NCBI RefSeq assembly: GCF_025639885.1
Contig: NZ_CP106738.1
Coordinates: 930,001 to 994,000 of the forward strand
Direction: 5' to 3'
Source of the DNA: Roseovarius pelagicus
GTDB lineage: Bacteria; Pseudomonadota; Alphaproteobacteria; Rhodobacterales; Rhodobacteraceae
Length of the DNA: 64,000 nt
The position numbers and the translations under genes are program-made. The notes under the pieces were generated by a model that ran no database searches, had not been told where the DNA came from, and saw only the letters and a program-made list of their open reading frames with translations. Of the stretch, positions 51,120-58,349 are shown in pieces. Within the stretch, counting starts at the first letter, position 1. The number at the start of each line of letters is the position of its first letter.

Positions 51120-52223
51120 TCACTCCCCGGTCGTCATCTCCAGTTCGCCCGCATTGATCTGCTCTTGTTCGATCGATTCAAAAAGCGCCTGAAAATTGCC
51201 CTCACCAAATCCGTCATCCCCCTTGCGCTGGATGAACTCGAAAAAGATCGGCCCGATCACGGTTTTCGAGAATATTTGCAGCAGGATGCGCGTCTCACCG
51301 CCATCCACCACACCCTCGCCGTCGATCAGGATGCCGTGGGCCTTCATCCGGTCCAGCGGCTCTGCATGACCCGGCACGCGGTCATGGCTCAGATCGTAAT
51401 ACGCGTCGGGCGGTGCAGGCATGAACCGCAGCCCGCGTGTCGCGATCTCGTCCACCGCGTCATAGAGTGCCTCGGTCCCGACTGCGATGTGCTGGATGCC
51501 TTCGCCACGATACTTGTTCAGATAGGATACGATCTGCCCGGTCTCGCCCCGATCCTCGTTGATCGGGATACGGATACGTCCACAGGGCGACGTCAACGCG
51601 CGGCTGTAGAGGCCGGTGAATTTTCCCTTGATATCGAAAAACCGGATCTCACGAAACCCGAACACGTCGCCATAGAACCGAAACCATCGGTCCATGTTCC
51701 CCTTGTAAACATTGTGCGTCAGGTGATCGAGATAGTAGAACCCGACGCCCTCGGGCTTGGGCGCGGCCAGCCATTCATACTCTCCGCCATAGACAGCATG
51801 CGGGTCGGTTTCGTCGATGAAATAGATCAGCGATCCGCCTATACCCCTGATCGCCGGCACGGTCAGCGCCTTGCCACCGCCATCATAGGCCTCCGCCCCT
51901 TTCGCGACTGCATGGGCCAACGCCTTGGGTGCATCCGCCACGCGCCAGCCCATCGACGGCGCCGACGGTCCGTGCTCGGCCTGAAAATCATGTGCGAAAC
52001 TGTCTGCATCATTGGTCAGGATGTAAGTGATATCCCCCTGCTGCCACAGCTCCGCATCGCGGCGCTTGTGTCTGGCAGTGCAGATGAACCCCATCCGCGC
52101 AAAGAGCGCACGCGCCTCTTCTGGGTCCGGATGGGTAAACTCAACGAATTCAAACCCGTTCGTGCCTGCGGGATTGTCAGTGGTGATGCCGGTTTGCGGG
52201 GTATCATGCGGGAACGGTCCCAT
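51120..52223 (-). CDS. hppD: 4-hydroxyphenylpyruvate dioxygenase
   Basis: This 367-residue non-heme iron enzyme converts 4-hydroxyphenylpyruvate to homogentisate in tyrosine breakdown. Iron ligands lie in YYLDHLTHNVYKGN, GIQHIAVGTEAL and the Glu of IFFEFIQRKGDDGFGEGNF. The length is standard. AGGAGG upstream selects the ATG at 52223. It is divergent from an AsnC-type regulator. Homogentisate dioxygenase and its partners are not in the window. Confidence 0.95.
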   Translation of the reverse strand: MGPFPHDTPQTGITTDNPAGTNGFEFVEFTHPDPEEARALFARMGFICTARHKRRDAELWQQGDITYILTNDADSFAHDFQAEHGPSAPSMGWRVADAPKALAHAVAKGAEAYDGGGKALTVPAIRGIGGSLIYFIDETDPHAVYGGEYEWLAAPKPEGVGFYYLDHLTHNVYKGNMDRWFRFYGDVFGFREIRFFDIKGKFTGLYSRALTSPCGRIRIPINEDRGETGQIVSYLNKYRGEGIQHIAVGTEALYDAVDEIATRGLRFMPAPPDAYYDLSHDRVPGHAEPLDRMKAHGILIDGEGVVDGGETRILLQIFSKTVIGPIFFEFIQRKGDDGFGEGNFQALFESIEQEQINAGELEMTTGE

Positions 52224-52309
52224 GGGGCAGCCTCCTCCTGTCTTTGACCTACGCCATAATACCACGCAACATGTACATAATTCGCGCATTTAGCGCCCAA
52301 CATCCCATT

Positions 52310-52330
52310 TATGCGCAAAATATTTGCATA
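52310..52330. promoter_or_regulatory. AT-rich near-palindrome, candidate AsnC-type operator
   Basis: TATGC (52310-52314) and GCATA (52326-52330) flank an A/T-rich centre in the 135-bp gap between hppD and the divergent regulator. The form resembles Lrp/AsnC sites. Confidence 0.4.
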
Positions 52331-52358
52331 TACTTTCATATTAATACATATATTTCGC

Positions 52359-52814
52359 ATGCTCGATGACACAGATACCCGGCTGGTTCAGGCCCTTCAG
52401 GAGAACGCTTATCTCACCGTGCACGAATTGGGCGCGCTCCTGAACCTGTCGGCCAGTCAGGCCGGACGGCGCAGGCAGCGCCTTGAACAATCCGGCATCA
52501 TCGCCGGCTATACCGCCCGGCTCGACCCGACACTTGCGGGACTGGACGTGCAGGCATTTGTGCAGGTCGCAATGACCAGCCACCGACCCGATGATGCGGC
52601 CAGCTTTGCCCGACTGGTCGCCACCCAGCCCCAGATCGTCAGTGCGTGGACCCTAACCGGGGATGCCGATTACCTGCTCAGGGTCTACTGCGCGGACCTT
52701 CCTGCGTTGAACCATTTGATTCACGCGGTATTATTACCCCACAGCGCCGTCGCAAAAGTGCATAGCCAAATCGTTATGAACCAGCTCAAGGCGGACGCTC
52801 CGCTGCCCACCTGA
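52359..52814 (+). CDS. Lrp/AsnC family transcriptional regulator
   Basis: This 151-residue protein has an N-terminal helix-turn-helix (LTVHELGALLNLSASQAGRRRQRLE) and the RAM effector domain (VQAFVQVAM, VSAWTLTGDADYLLRVYCADLPAL). The start at 52359 (MLDDTDTRLVQAL) matches the family; an in-frame upstream ATG would lie within the operator region. Divergence from hppD suggests control of tyrosine catabolism by an aromatic amino acid or keto acid. Confidence 0.9.
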   Translation: MLDDTDTRLVQALQENAYLTVHELGALLNLSASQAGRRRQRLEQSGIIAGYTARLDPTLAGLDVQAFVQVAMTSHRPDDAASFARLVATQPQIVSAWTLTGDADYLLRVYCADLPALNHLIHAVLLPHSAVAKVHSQIVMNQLKADAPLPT

Positions 52815-52830
52815 CCCAAAAGGACCCTCA

Positions 52831-54741
52831 ATGGAAGGTTTCCTCTACCAAGCGTCGATATATCTGGCCGCAGCAGTGATTGCGGTGCCAATCGCGGCGC
52901 GATTGGGGCTCGGATCAGTGCTGGGCTATTTGGCAGCGGGGATACTCATTGGGCCGGTCTTTGGCCTCGTTGGGCACGAAACCGAAGAGTTACAGCATTT
53001 TGCAGAATTCGGCGTGGTGATGATGCTGTTTCTCATCGGGCTGGAATTGTCGCCAAAGGCACTCTGGGACATGCGGCACAGGTTATTGGGTCTCGGCGGC
53101 ATGCAAACGACCATCACGACACTGGCGGTCATGGTTGGTGCGATGCTGCTGGACCAAAGCTGGAGCGTGGCACTCGCTGTCGGGTTAATATTCGCGCTGT
53201 CATCGACGGCGATCGTGCTACAGACCCTGTCTGAAAAGGGCTTGATGCAGACCGGCGGGGGGCGATCGGCCTTCTCGGTGCTGCTGACACAGGACATCGC
53301 GGTGATCCCGATCCTCGCTCTCTTGCCCCTACTGGCGCTGCCCAAACCGTCCGATATGGTACTGGCAGATGCGCTGGAGCGCCCTGTAGGCGAAGTGGCC
53401 CATGCGGTGTCCGGCCATCACGACGCCAGCTTTTCACTGGTGCAGGGGCTGCCCGGCTGGGGCGTCACACTGGTTACGATAGGGGCGGTCGCGGCGATCA
53501 TCCTCACCGGCATCTATCTGATCGCACCTGTTTTTCGCTTTATTCATGCTGCCCGCCTGCGCGAGATGTATACCGCGCTGGCATTGCTGATTGTCTGCGG
53601 CATCAGCTTCGTGATGTATCTGGTCGGCCTCTCACCCGCGCTCGGTGCATTTCTGGCGGGTGTGGTTCTGGCCAACAGCGAATTCCGGCACGAACTGGAA
53701 TCGGATATCGAACCCTTCAAGGGGCTGCTCCTCGGCCTCTTCTTCATCACCGTGGGCGCGGGGATCAACTTTGCCATCCTCTTTGGCGCGCCATTCCTCA
53801 TTCTAGGGCTGGCGCTGCTGGTGATCGTGACCAAGGGGCTGATCCTTTACCTGCTCGGCCGCGTCTTCAATCTGCGCGGGCGCGATCTGTGGCTGTTCAC
53901 CCTCTCGCTGGCGCAGGCAGGTGAATTCGGTTTTGTCCTGATTTCATTCTCATCCCAGCAAAATGTCGTCCCACCCGCCCTGACCGAGATTCTGCTGCTG
54001 GTGGTGGCCCTGACGATGCTGATCACGCCACTGCTCTTTATCTTATACGACTGGCTGTCAAAACGGATTGAAACAATCGCAGAGACCCATGAGCCGGACA
54101 AGATCGACCATCAGGGGCCGGTGATCATCGTCGGCATCGGTCGCTTTGGCCAGATCGTCAATCGGCTGGTGCGCTCTGCAGGATACAGCACCGTGGTGCT
54201 TGATCACGATCTTCAGGCTATCCAGCGCATGCGCCGTTTTGGCGTCAAGGGGTTCTTTGGCGATCCGACGCGGCCCGAACTGCTTCACGCCGCGGGCCTC
54301 AAGGACGCCAAGGTGCTGGTTGCAGCGATCGACGATCCCGACGCCGCCACCCGGCTGGTGGCTTTTGCCAGACGCGAACGGCCGGATCTGCACATCATCG
54401 CCCGCGCCCGTGACCGTACCCATGTGTTCCGCCTCTATCAGGCCGGGGCCAATGACATCGTCCGAGAGATGTTCGACGCCTCCCTGCGTGCAGGCCGCTA
54501 CGTGCTGGAAAACATCGGTCTCTCTGAATATGAGGCGTCCGAGATGGAGGAAACCTTCTATCACCACGACCGGCATTCAGTACGCGAACTGGCTGCCCTA
54601 TGGAATCCGGACGTGCCGACGATCAAGAACGAGCCCTATATCGCCCGCGCGCAGGAACTGGAAAAAGAGCTGGAGACAATGCTGCTGTCACAGCTGGAAG
54701 AAAGCGCCGAGGTCAGCACGACCAAGAAACGTCGCGCGTAG
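52831..54741 (+). CDS. CPA2 family cation:proton antiporter, Kef/YbaL-like
   Basis: This 636-residue protein has twelve or so membrane helices (FGVVMMLFLIGLELSP and SSTAIVLQTLSEKGLM are CPA2 landmarks), then a TrkA-N NAD-binding domain near residue 430 (VIIVGIGRFGQIVNRLVRSAG) and an acidic C-terminal helix. It resembles KefB/KefC and YbaL, which export K+ in exchange for protons under electrophile or pH stress. No ancillary flavoprotein gene is adjacent. It follows the AsnC gene by 16 bases. Confidence 0.9.
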   Translation: MEGFLYQASIYLAAAVIAVPIAARLGLGSVLGYLAAGILIGPVFGLVGHETEELQHFAEFGVVMMLFLIGLELSPKALWDMRHRLLGLGGMQTTITTLAVMVGAMLLDQSWSVALAVGLIFALSSTAIVLQTLSEKGLMQTGGGRSAFSVLLTQDIAVIPILALLPLLALPKPSDMVLADALERPVGEVAHAVSGHHDASFSLVQGLPGWGVTLVTIGAVAAIILTGIYLIAPVFRFIHAARLREMYTALALLIVCGISFVMYLVGLSPALGAFLAGVVLANSEFRHELESDIEPFKGLLLGLFFITVGAGINFAILFGAPFLILGLALLVIVTKGLILYLLGRVFNLRGRDLWLFTLSLAQAGEFGFVLISFSSQQNVVPPALTEILLLVVALTMLITPLLFILYDWLSKRIETIAETHEPDKIDHQGPVIIVGIGRFGQIVNRLVRSAGYSTVVLDHDLQAIQRMRRFGVKGFFGDPTRPELLHAAGLKDAKVLVAAIDDPDAATRLVAFARRERPDLHIIARARDRTHVFRLYQAGANDIVREMFDASLRAGRYVLENIGLSEYEASEMEETFYHHDRHSVRELAALWNPDVPTIKNEPYIARAQELEKELETMLLSQLEESAEVSTTKKRRA

Positions 54742-54802
54742 GTCGGGCTGCAACCCGCGCCCACGGCATGGCGCGCCACATCGACTGGCGATATGGCCCG
54801 CC

Positions 54803-55813
54803 CTATCCGCCCGCTACGCCCGCCTCGGCAAATGTCGCCATGCCACTGTGACACGCCAACGCGCCCTGCATCACGCCGATCGCTAACGCGCCACCCGATC
54901 CCTCGCCCAGCCGCATATCCAGCGATAATAGCGGCATCTTGCCCAATCGCTCTAACGCGGGCGCATGTGCCGTCTCGGCGCTGACGTGGCCAGCGACGCA
55001 GTGATCCAATGCGCCGGATTGTTCGCTTTCCAGACAGGCCGCCGCCGCCGTGCAGATGAACCCATCCAACAGCACCGGGATGCGCAGCACCCGTGCCCGC
55101 AGGATTGCCCCCGCCATCGCAGCCAACTCTCGACCACCGACGCGGCGTAACACGTCCAAGCCAGTCGCACCGGCATGCAACTTCGCCGCCGCCTCTACCA
55201 CTTGCGTCTTGAGGGCCAGCCCAGACGCATCGACTCCGGTCCCCTCGCCCGTCCAATCCCCCGCCTGCCCACCATAGAGCAGATGCAGGATCGCCGAGGC
55301 GCTGGTCGTGTTGCCGATCCCCATCTCGCCGGTGACCAGCAAATCACTGGCAGGATCGACCGCATCCCATCCGGTGTGCATCGCCGCGACCAATTCTGCT
55401 TGGGTCATCGCGGGCTCTTGGGTGAAATCCGCTGTCGGCACGTCCAGCGACAGCGCATGCACATCCATCCGCGCGCCAAAACAGCGCGCCAACTGGTTGA
55501 TGGCAGCACCGCCCGCCTGAAAATTGGCCACCATCTGCGCGGTCACTTCGGCAGGAAAGGCAGACACACCGCGCGCCGTTACCCCATGATTACCAGCGAA
55601 GACAATGATCTGCGGGGCTTCGATCCGCGCGCGTCCATCGCCGCGCCAGCCACAATACCAAATCGCCAGTTCTTCCAGTCGGCCCAGCGCTCCCGGCGGC
55701 TTGGTCAGCTGGCCGTTGCGCGCCTCTGCCGCCGCGCGCGCTACGTCGTCTGAACCCTGCAAAGCACCCAAGATGCCCTGAACCTCCGCGAGCTGCGAAA
55801 AATCCTGCCCCAT
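54803..55813 (-). CDS. cobT: Nicotinate-nucleotide--dimethylbenzimidazole phosphoribosyltransferase
   Basis: This 336-residue enzyme makes alpha-ribazole phosphate for the lower ligand of cobalamin. Signatures include [52 protein letters not shown] and the C-terminal [14 protein letters not shown] with the catalytic Glu. It is divergent from cobS across 78 bases, a gap too short for a cobalamin riboswitch. Confidence 0.96.
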   Translation of the reverse strand: MGQDFSQLAEVQGILGALQGSDDVARAAAEARNGQLTKPPGALGRLEELAIWYCGWRGDGRARIEAPQIIVFAGNHGVTARGVSAFPAEVTAQMVANFQAGGAAINQLARCFGARMDVHALSLDVPTADFTQEPAMTQAELVAAMHTGWDAVDPASDLLVTGEMGIGNTTSASAILHLLYGGQAGDWTGEGTGVDASGLALKTQVVEAAAKLHAGATGLDVLRRVGGRELAAMAGAILRARVLRIPVLLDGFICTAAAACLESEQSGALDHCVAGHVSAETAHAPALERLGKMPLLSLDMRLGEGSGGALAIGVMQGALACHSGMATFAEAGVAGG

Positions 55814-55891
55814 CTACGCCTCCGTTGTGTTTGCCTTCTGCCTTATGTATCGCAGTCGTGCCCCCTGCAAGACACCCGATTGGCCGACCCA

Positions 55892-56647
55892 ATGACCAAA
55901 AACGACGCTCCCCTGATCAACCTTGCCGACATCGCCGAGGCGCTGACCCTGCTCAGCCGCCTGCCGATAGCATCACAAGGCAAACGCGGCAGCGCGGCGG
56001 TCTGGGCCTACCCCGTGGCCGGGTTGGCGATTGGCGGTATCGCCGGTGCAGCCGGTCATCTGACCGTCTATCTCGGACTGCCGACCGCGCTTGCTGCGAT
56101 TGCCGCGCTGGCGTGCCAGATCATCATCACAGGGGCCATGCACGAGGACGGGTTTGCCGATAGTGTCGATGGCCTTTGGGGCGGTTGGGACCGCACGCGG
56201 CGGCTGGAAATTATGAAGGATAGCCAGATCGGATCTTATGGTGTGATCGCGCTTTGTCTTTCGTTGACCTGTCGATGGGTGCTGCTTTGGTTCTTGTTTG
56301 ATCTGAATCACGAGGCCGCGCCTGCGGCGATCGCTGTCGCAGCGGCCCTTTCAAGGGCTGCCATGCCGGTGCTGATGTGGTCACTGCCCCACGCGCGCGC
56401 AGACGGGTTGTCACACAGCGTCGGGGCCCCTTCCGTCCAATCTGTGCTGATCGGGCTGGCCATCGCTGCCTTTGCAGCGTGCATACTGACATTATCCACC
56501 GCCCTTCCGGCAATCATCGCCGCCGGGTGCGTGACATTGGTTGTGCGTCAGATCGCCCGTGCCAAGATCAACGGCCAAACCGGCGATATTCTGGGCGCAA
56601 CGCAGCAGATGGTCGAAATTGTCGTACTTACGGCCATCATCGCCTGA
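55892..56647 (+). CDS. cobS: Adenosylcobinamide-GDP ribazoletransferase (cobalamin synthase)
   Basis: This 251-residue membrane protein has the CobS motif AMHEDGFADSVDGLWGGWDRTRRLEIMKDSQIG split over about residues 80-115, and several membrane helices. It joins adenosylcobinamide-GDP to alpha-ribazole at the inner membrane. The ATG at 55892 is taken rather than an upstream TTG; neither has a strong ribosome-binding site. Confidence 0.93.
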   Translation: MTKNDAPLINLADIAEALTLLSRLPIASQGKRGSAAVWAYPVAGLAIGGIAGAAGHLTVYLGLPTALAAIAALACQIIITGAMHEDGFADSVDGLWGGWDRTRRLEIMKDSQIGSYGVIALCLSLTCRWVLLWFLFDLNHEAAPAAIAVAAALSRAAMPVLMWSLPHARADGLSHSVGAPSVQSVLIGLAIAAFAACILTLSTALPAIIAAGCVTLVVRQIARAKINGQTGDILGATQQMVEIVVLTAIIA

Positions 56648-56680
56648 CCATCCCCATCTACGATTTAACCCAGCCACGCA

Positions 56681-56712
56681 AAAGGGCCGCACCCTTAGCA
56701 GGATGCGGCCCT
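56681..56712 (-). terminator. Rho-independent terminator of carD
   Basis: AGGGCCGCA (56683-56691) pairs with TGCGGCCCT (56704-56712). A short run of A at 56681-56683 gives a weak U-tract on the minus strand. It lies 21 bases beyond the carD stop. Confidence 0.6.
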
Positions 56713-56733
56713 CAATGCGTCAGTTACCTGTGA

Positions 56734-57246
56734 TCAGGCAGCCGCACGCGAGATCAGCACATCGCCAACCTGCTTGGCGGCTTCTACTTCGCCGTCACCG
56801 CTAACGGCAGCGACTTCGCGAGTCAAACGCTCCAGCGCCGCCTCATATAGCTGGCGCTCGGAATAGCTCTGTTCGCGTTGATCGTCCGTCCGGTGCAGGT
56901 CGCGCACCACTTCGGCAATGGCGATCAGGTCGCCCGAGTTGATCTTTTGCTCGTATTCCTGCGCACGGCGCGACCACATGGCGCGCTTGGCCTTGGCCTT
57001 GCCTTTGAGTGTGGTCATCGCGCGCGACACCACATCAGGGCTGGACAGACCACGCATACCGATTTCCGTCGCTTTGTGTGTGGGCACGCGCAGCGTCATC
57101 TTGTCTTTTTCGAACGAGATGACGAACAGTTCCAGCTCGATCCCGGCAATCTCTTGGCTCTCAATCGACACGATCTGGCCAACGCCATGCGCGGGATACA
57201 CCACAAAGTCATTAGGACGGAATTCGGATTTCTTCGATTTTGTCAT
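56734..57246 (-). CDS. carD: CarD family RNA polymerase-binding regulator
   Basis: This 170-residue protein has the CarD/TRCF RNA-polymerase-interacting domain (NDFVVYPAHGVGQIVSIES near residue 11) and a helical C-terminal part with MWSRRAQEYEQKI, whose Trp contacts promoter DNA in homologues. CarD stabilises open complexes at many promoters, including rRNA. The alphaproteobacterial form is often essential. The leader contains a long stem-loop at 57274-57337. Confidence 0.95.
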   Translation of the reverse strand: MTKSKKSEFRPNDFVVYPAHGVGQIVSIESQEIAGIELELFVISFEKDKMTLRVPTHKATEIGMRGLSSPDVVSRAMTTLKGKAKAKRAMWSRRAQEYEQKINSGDLIAIAEVVRDLHRTDDQREQSYSERQLYEAALERLTREVAAVSGDGEVEAAKQVGDVLISRAAA

Positions 57247-57273
57247 TCAGATCTTCCTCATACGCCAGCCGCG

Positions 57274-57337
57274 TTTGCGCAAGAAACAGACCAGAGGGAG
57301 AACCCCCTGCTTTGGATCGGTCTGTCTGTGGCGCAAA
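57274..57337 (-). promoter_or_regulatory. Structured leader (multi-part stem-loop) of carD
   Basis: TTTGCGC (57274-57280) pairs with GCGCAAA (57331-57337). After a symmetric 5x5 internal loop, ACAGACC (57286-57292) pairs with GGTCTGT (57319-57325), and an AGGG/CCCT helix can form inside. It ends 28 bases before the carD start. AT-rich DNA with TATATT-like boxes lies further upstream (about 57400-57415). The rest of the 297-bp gap holds nothing recognised. Confidence 0.55.
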
Positions 57338-57543
57338 GAAACCCATCCCCAGGCGGCAGCAAGGGCAGATGGATATCGGGCAAGACTCTACATTTGTAAC
57401 GGTAATATATCATAATTTTTGACCCACCGAAAGAGACAGGGGTGCGTCAGACAGATCATAGCTTAGAACTCATAGACTTAGCGCGTCACCCTCATGTGAA
57501 ATGAAAGCGTTTTCAGCCCGTTTTCCGAATCAGACCGTTTAGT

Positions 57544-57882
57544 TCAGCCACCTTCGCCGGGCTTTTCGGAAAAGTACTTGTCCAGCTTACCCTCTTCGCC
57601 ATCACGCTCGGCGGCTTCGGGCAGCTCGTCCTTCTTGGTTATGATCACCGGCCAGAGTTCCGCATACTTGCGATTGAACTCCACCCACTTTTCCATATCC
57701 GGCTCGGTGTCGGGACGGATCGCGTCGGCCGGGCACTCAGGTTCGCAAACGCCGCAGTCGATACATTCATCCGGATGGATGACCAGCATGTTCTCGCCCT
57801 CATAGAAACAATCGACCGGGCACACTTCGACACAGTCGGTGTATTTGCAGGCAATACAGGCATCGTTGACGATATAGGTCAT
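57544..57882 (-). CDS. fdxA: Ferredoxin FdxA (3Fe-4S/4Fe-4S type)
   Basis: This 112-residue protein has [26 protein letters not shown], whose second Cys in the first cluster is spaced for a 3Fe-4S site, and [16 protein letters not shown] for the 4Fe-4S cluster. The long acidic C-terminus is typical of alphaproteobacterial FdxA. It is a soluble low-potential electron carrier, usually essential. It lies between carD and the S4 gene on the same strand, a conserved order in this group. Confidence 0.96.
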   Translation of the reverse strand: MTYIVNDACIACKYTDCVEVCPVDCFYEGENMLVIHPDECIDCGVCEPECPADAIRPDTEPDMEKWVEFNRKYAELWPVIITKKDELPEAAERDGEEGKLDKYFSEKPGEGG

Positions 57883-57945
57883 GTCCGGTTTCTCGCGTGA
57901 GGCGTCATCGTGGCGTTCTGGGCACTCCTAATCCAGCAGCCAGCA

Positions 57946-58341
57946 TCATTCAAGCGCTCTGGAACGATTGAGATCGAGATCACGGCGCGCCTTCTTGGTC
58001 GGGCGTCCTTTTCCGTCATAGCCGGGATTTTGTGGAACAGTGTTCTCGCTCTTGTGTTCCTGAGTTGGCTTCAGATCCTCATAAAGCGCCTGTGCCTCTG
58101 GGGCTGGGCCGCGACGCTGGCCGGGTGCGACGATACGCACCACTCTGATTTGCCGTGCTTGGGCAAAGGTCAACACGTCCCCGGCCTGCACAACCGTCGC
58201 CGGTTTCACCACCCGTTCACTGTTGACCCTGACATGCCCGGCGCTGACCTCTTTTGCTGCCAACGATCGGGTTTTAAAGAACCGAGCAAAGAAAAGCCAC
58301 TTGTCGATCCGAATTTTCTGATCTTTATCAGTATCCTGCAC
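57946..58341 (-). CDS. S4-domain RNA-binding protein (HslR/Hsp15-like)
   Basis: This 131-residue protein has an S4 domain at about residues 11-60 (IRIDKWLFFARFFKTRSLAA, then VRVNSERVVKPATVV) and a basic tail (GRPTKKARRDLD). Hsp15 recycles free 50S subunits that carry peptidyl-tRNA after heat shock. It begins with GTG and lies 8 bases after the helicase stop, so it is co-transcribed with the helicase. Confidence 0.9.
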   Translation of the reverse strand: MQDTDKDQKIRIDKWLFFARFFKTRSLAAKEVSAGHVRVNSERVVKPATVVQAGDVLTFAQARQIRVVRIVAPGQRRGPAPEAQALYEDLKPTQEHKSENTVPQNPGYDGKGRPTKKARRDLDLNRSRALE

Positions 58342-58349
58342 GGCAAACT

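Noticed and set aside
55814..55891. Cobalamin riboswitch between cobT and cobS
   Set aside because: The 78-base gap is far shorter than a B12 riboswitch, and no B12-box-like sequence is seen.
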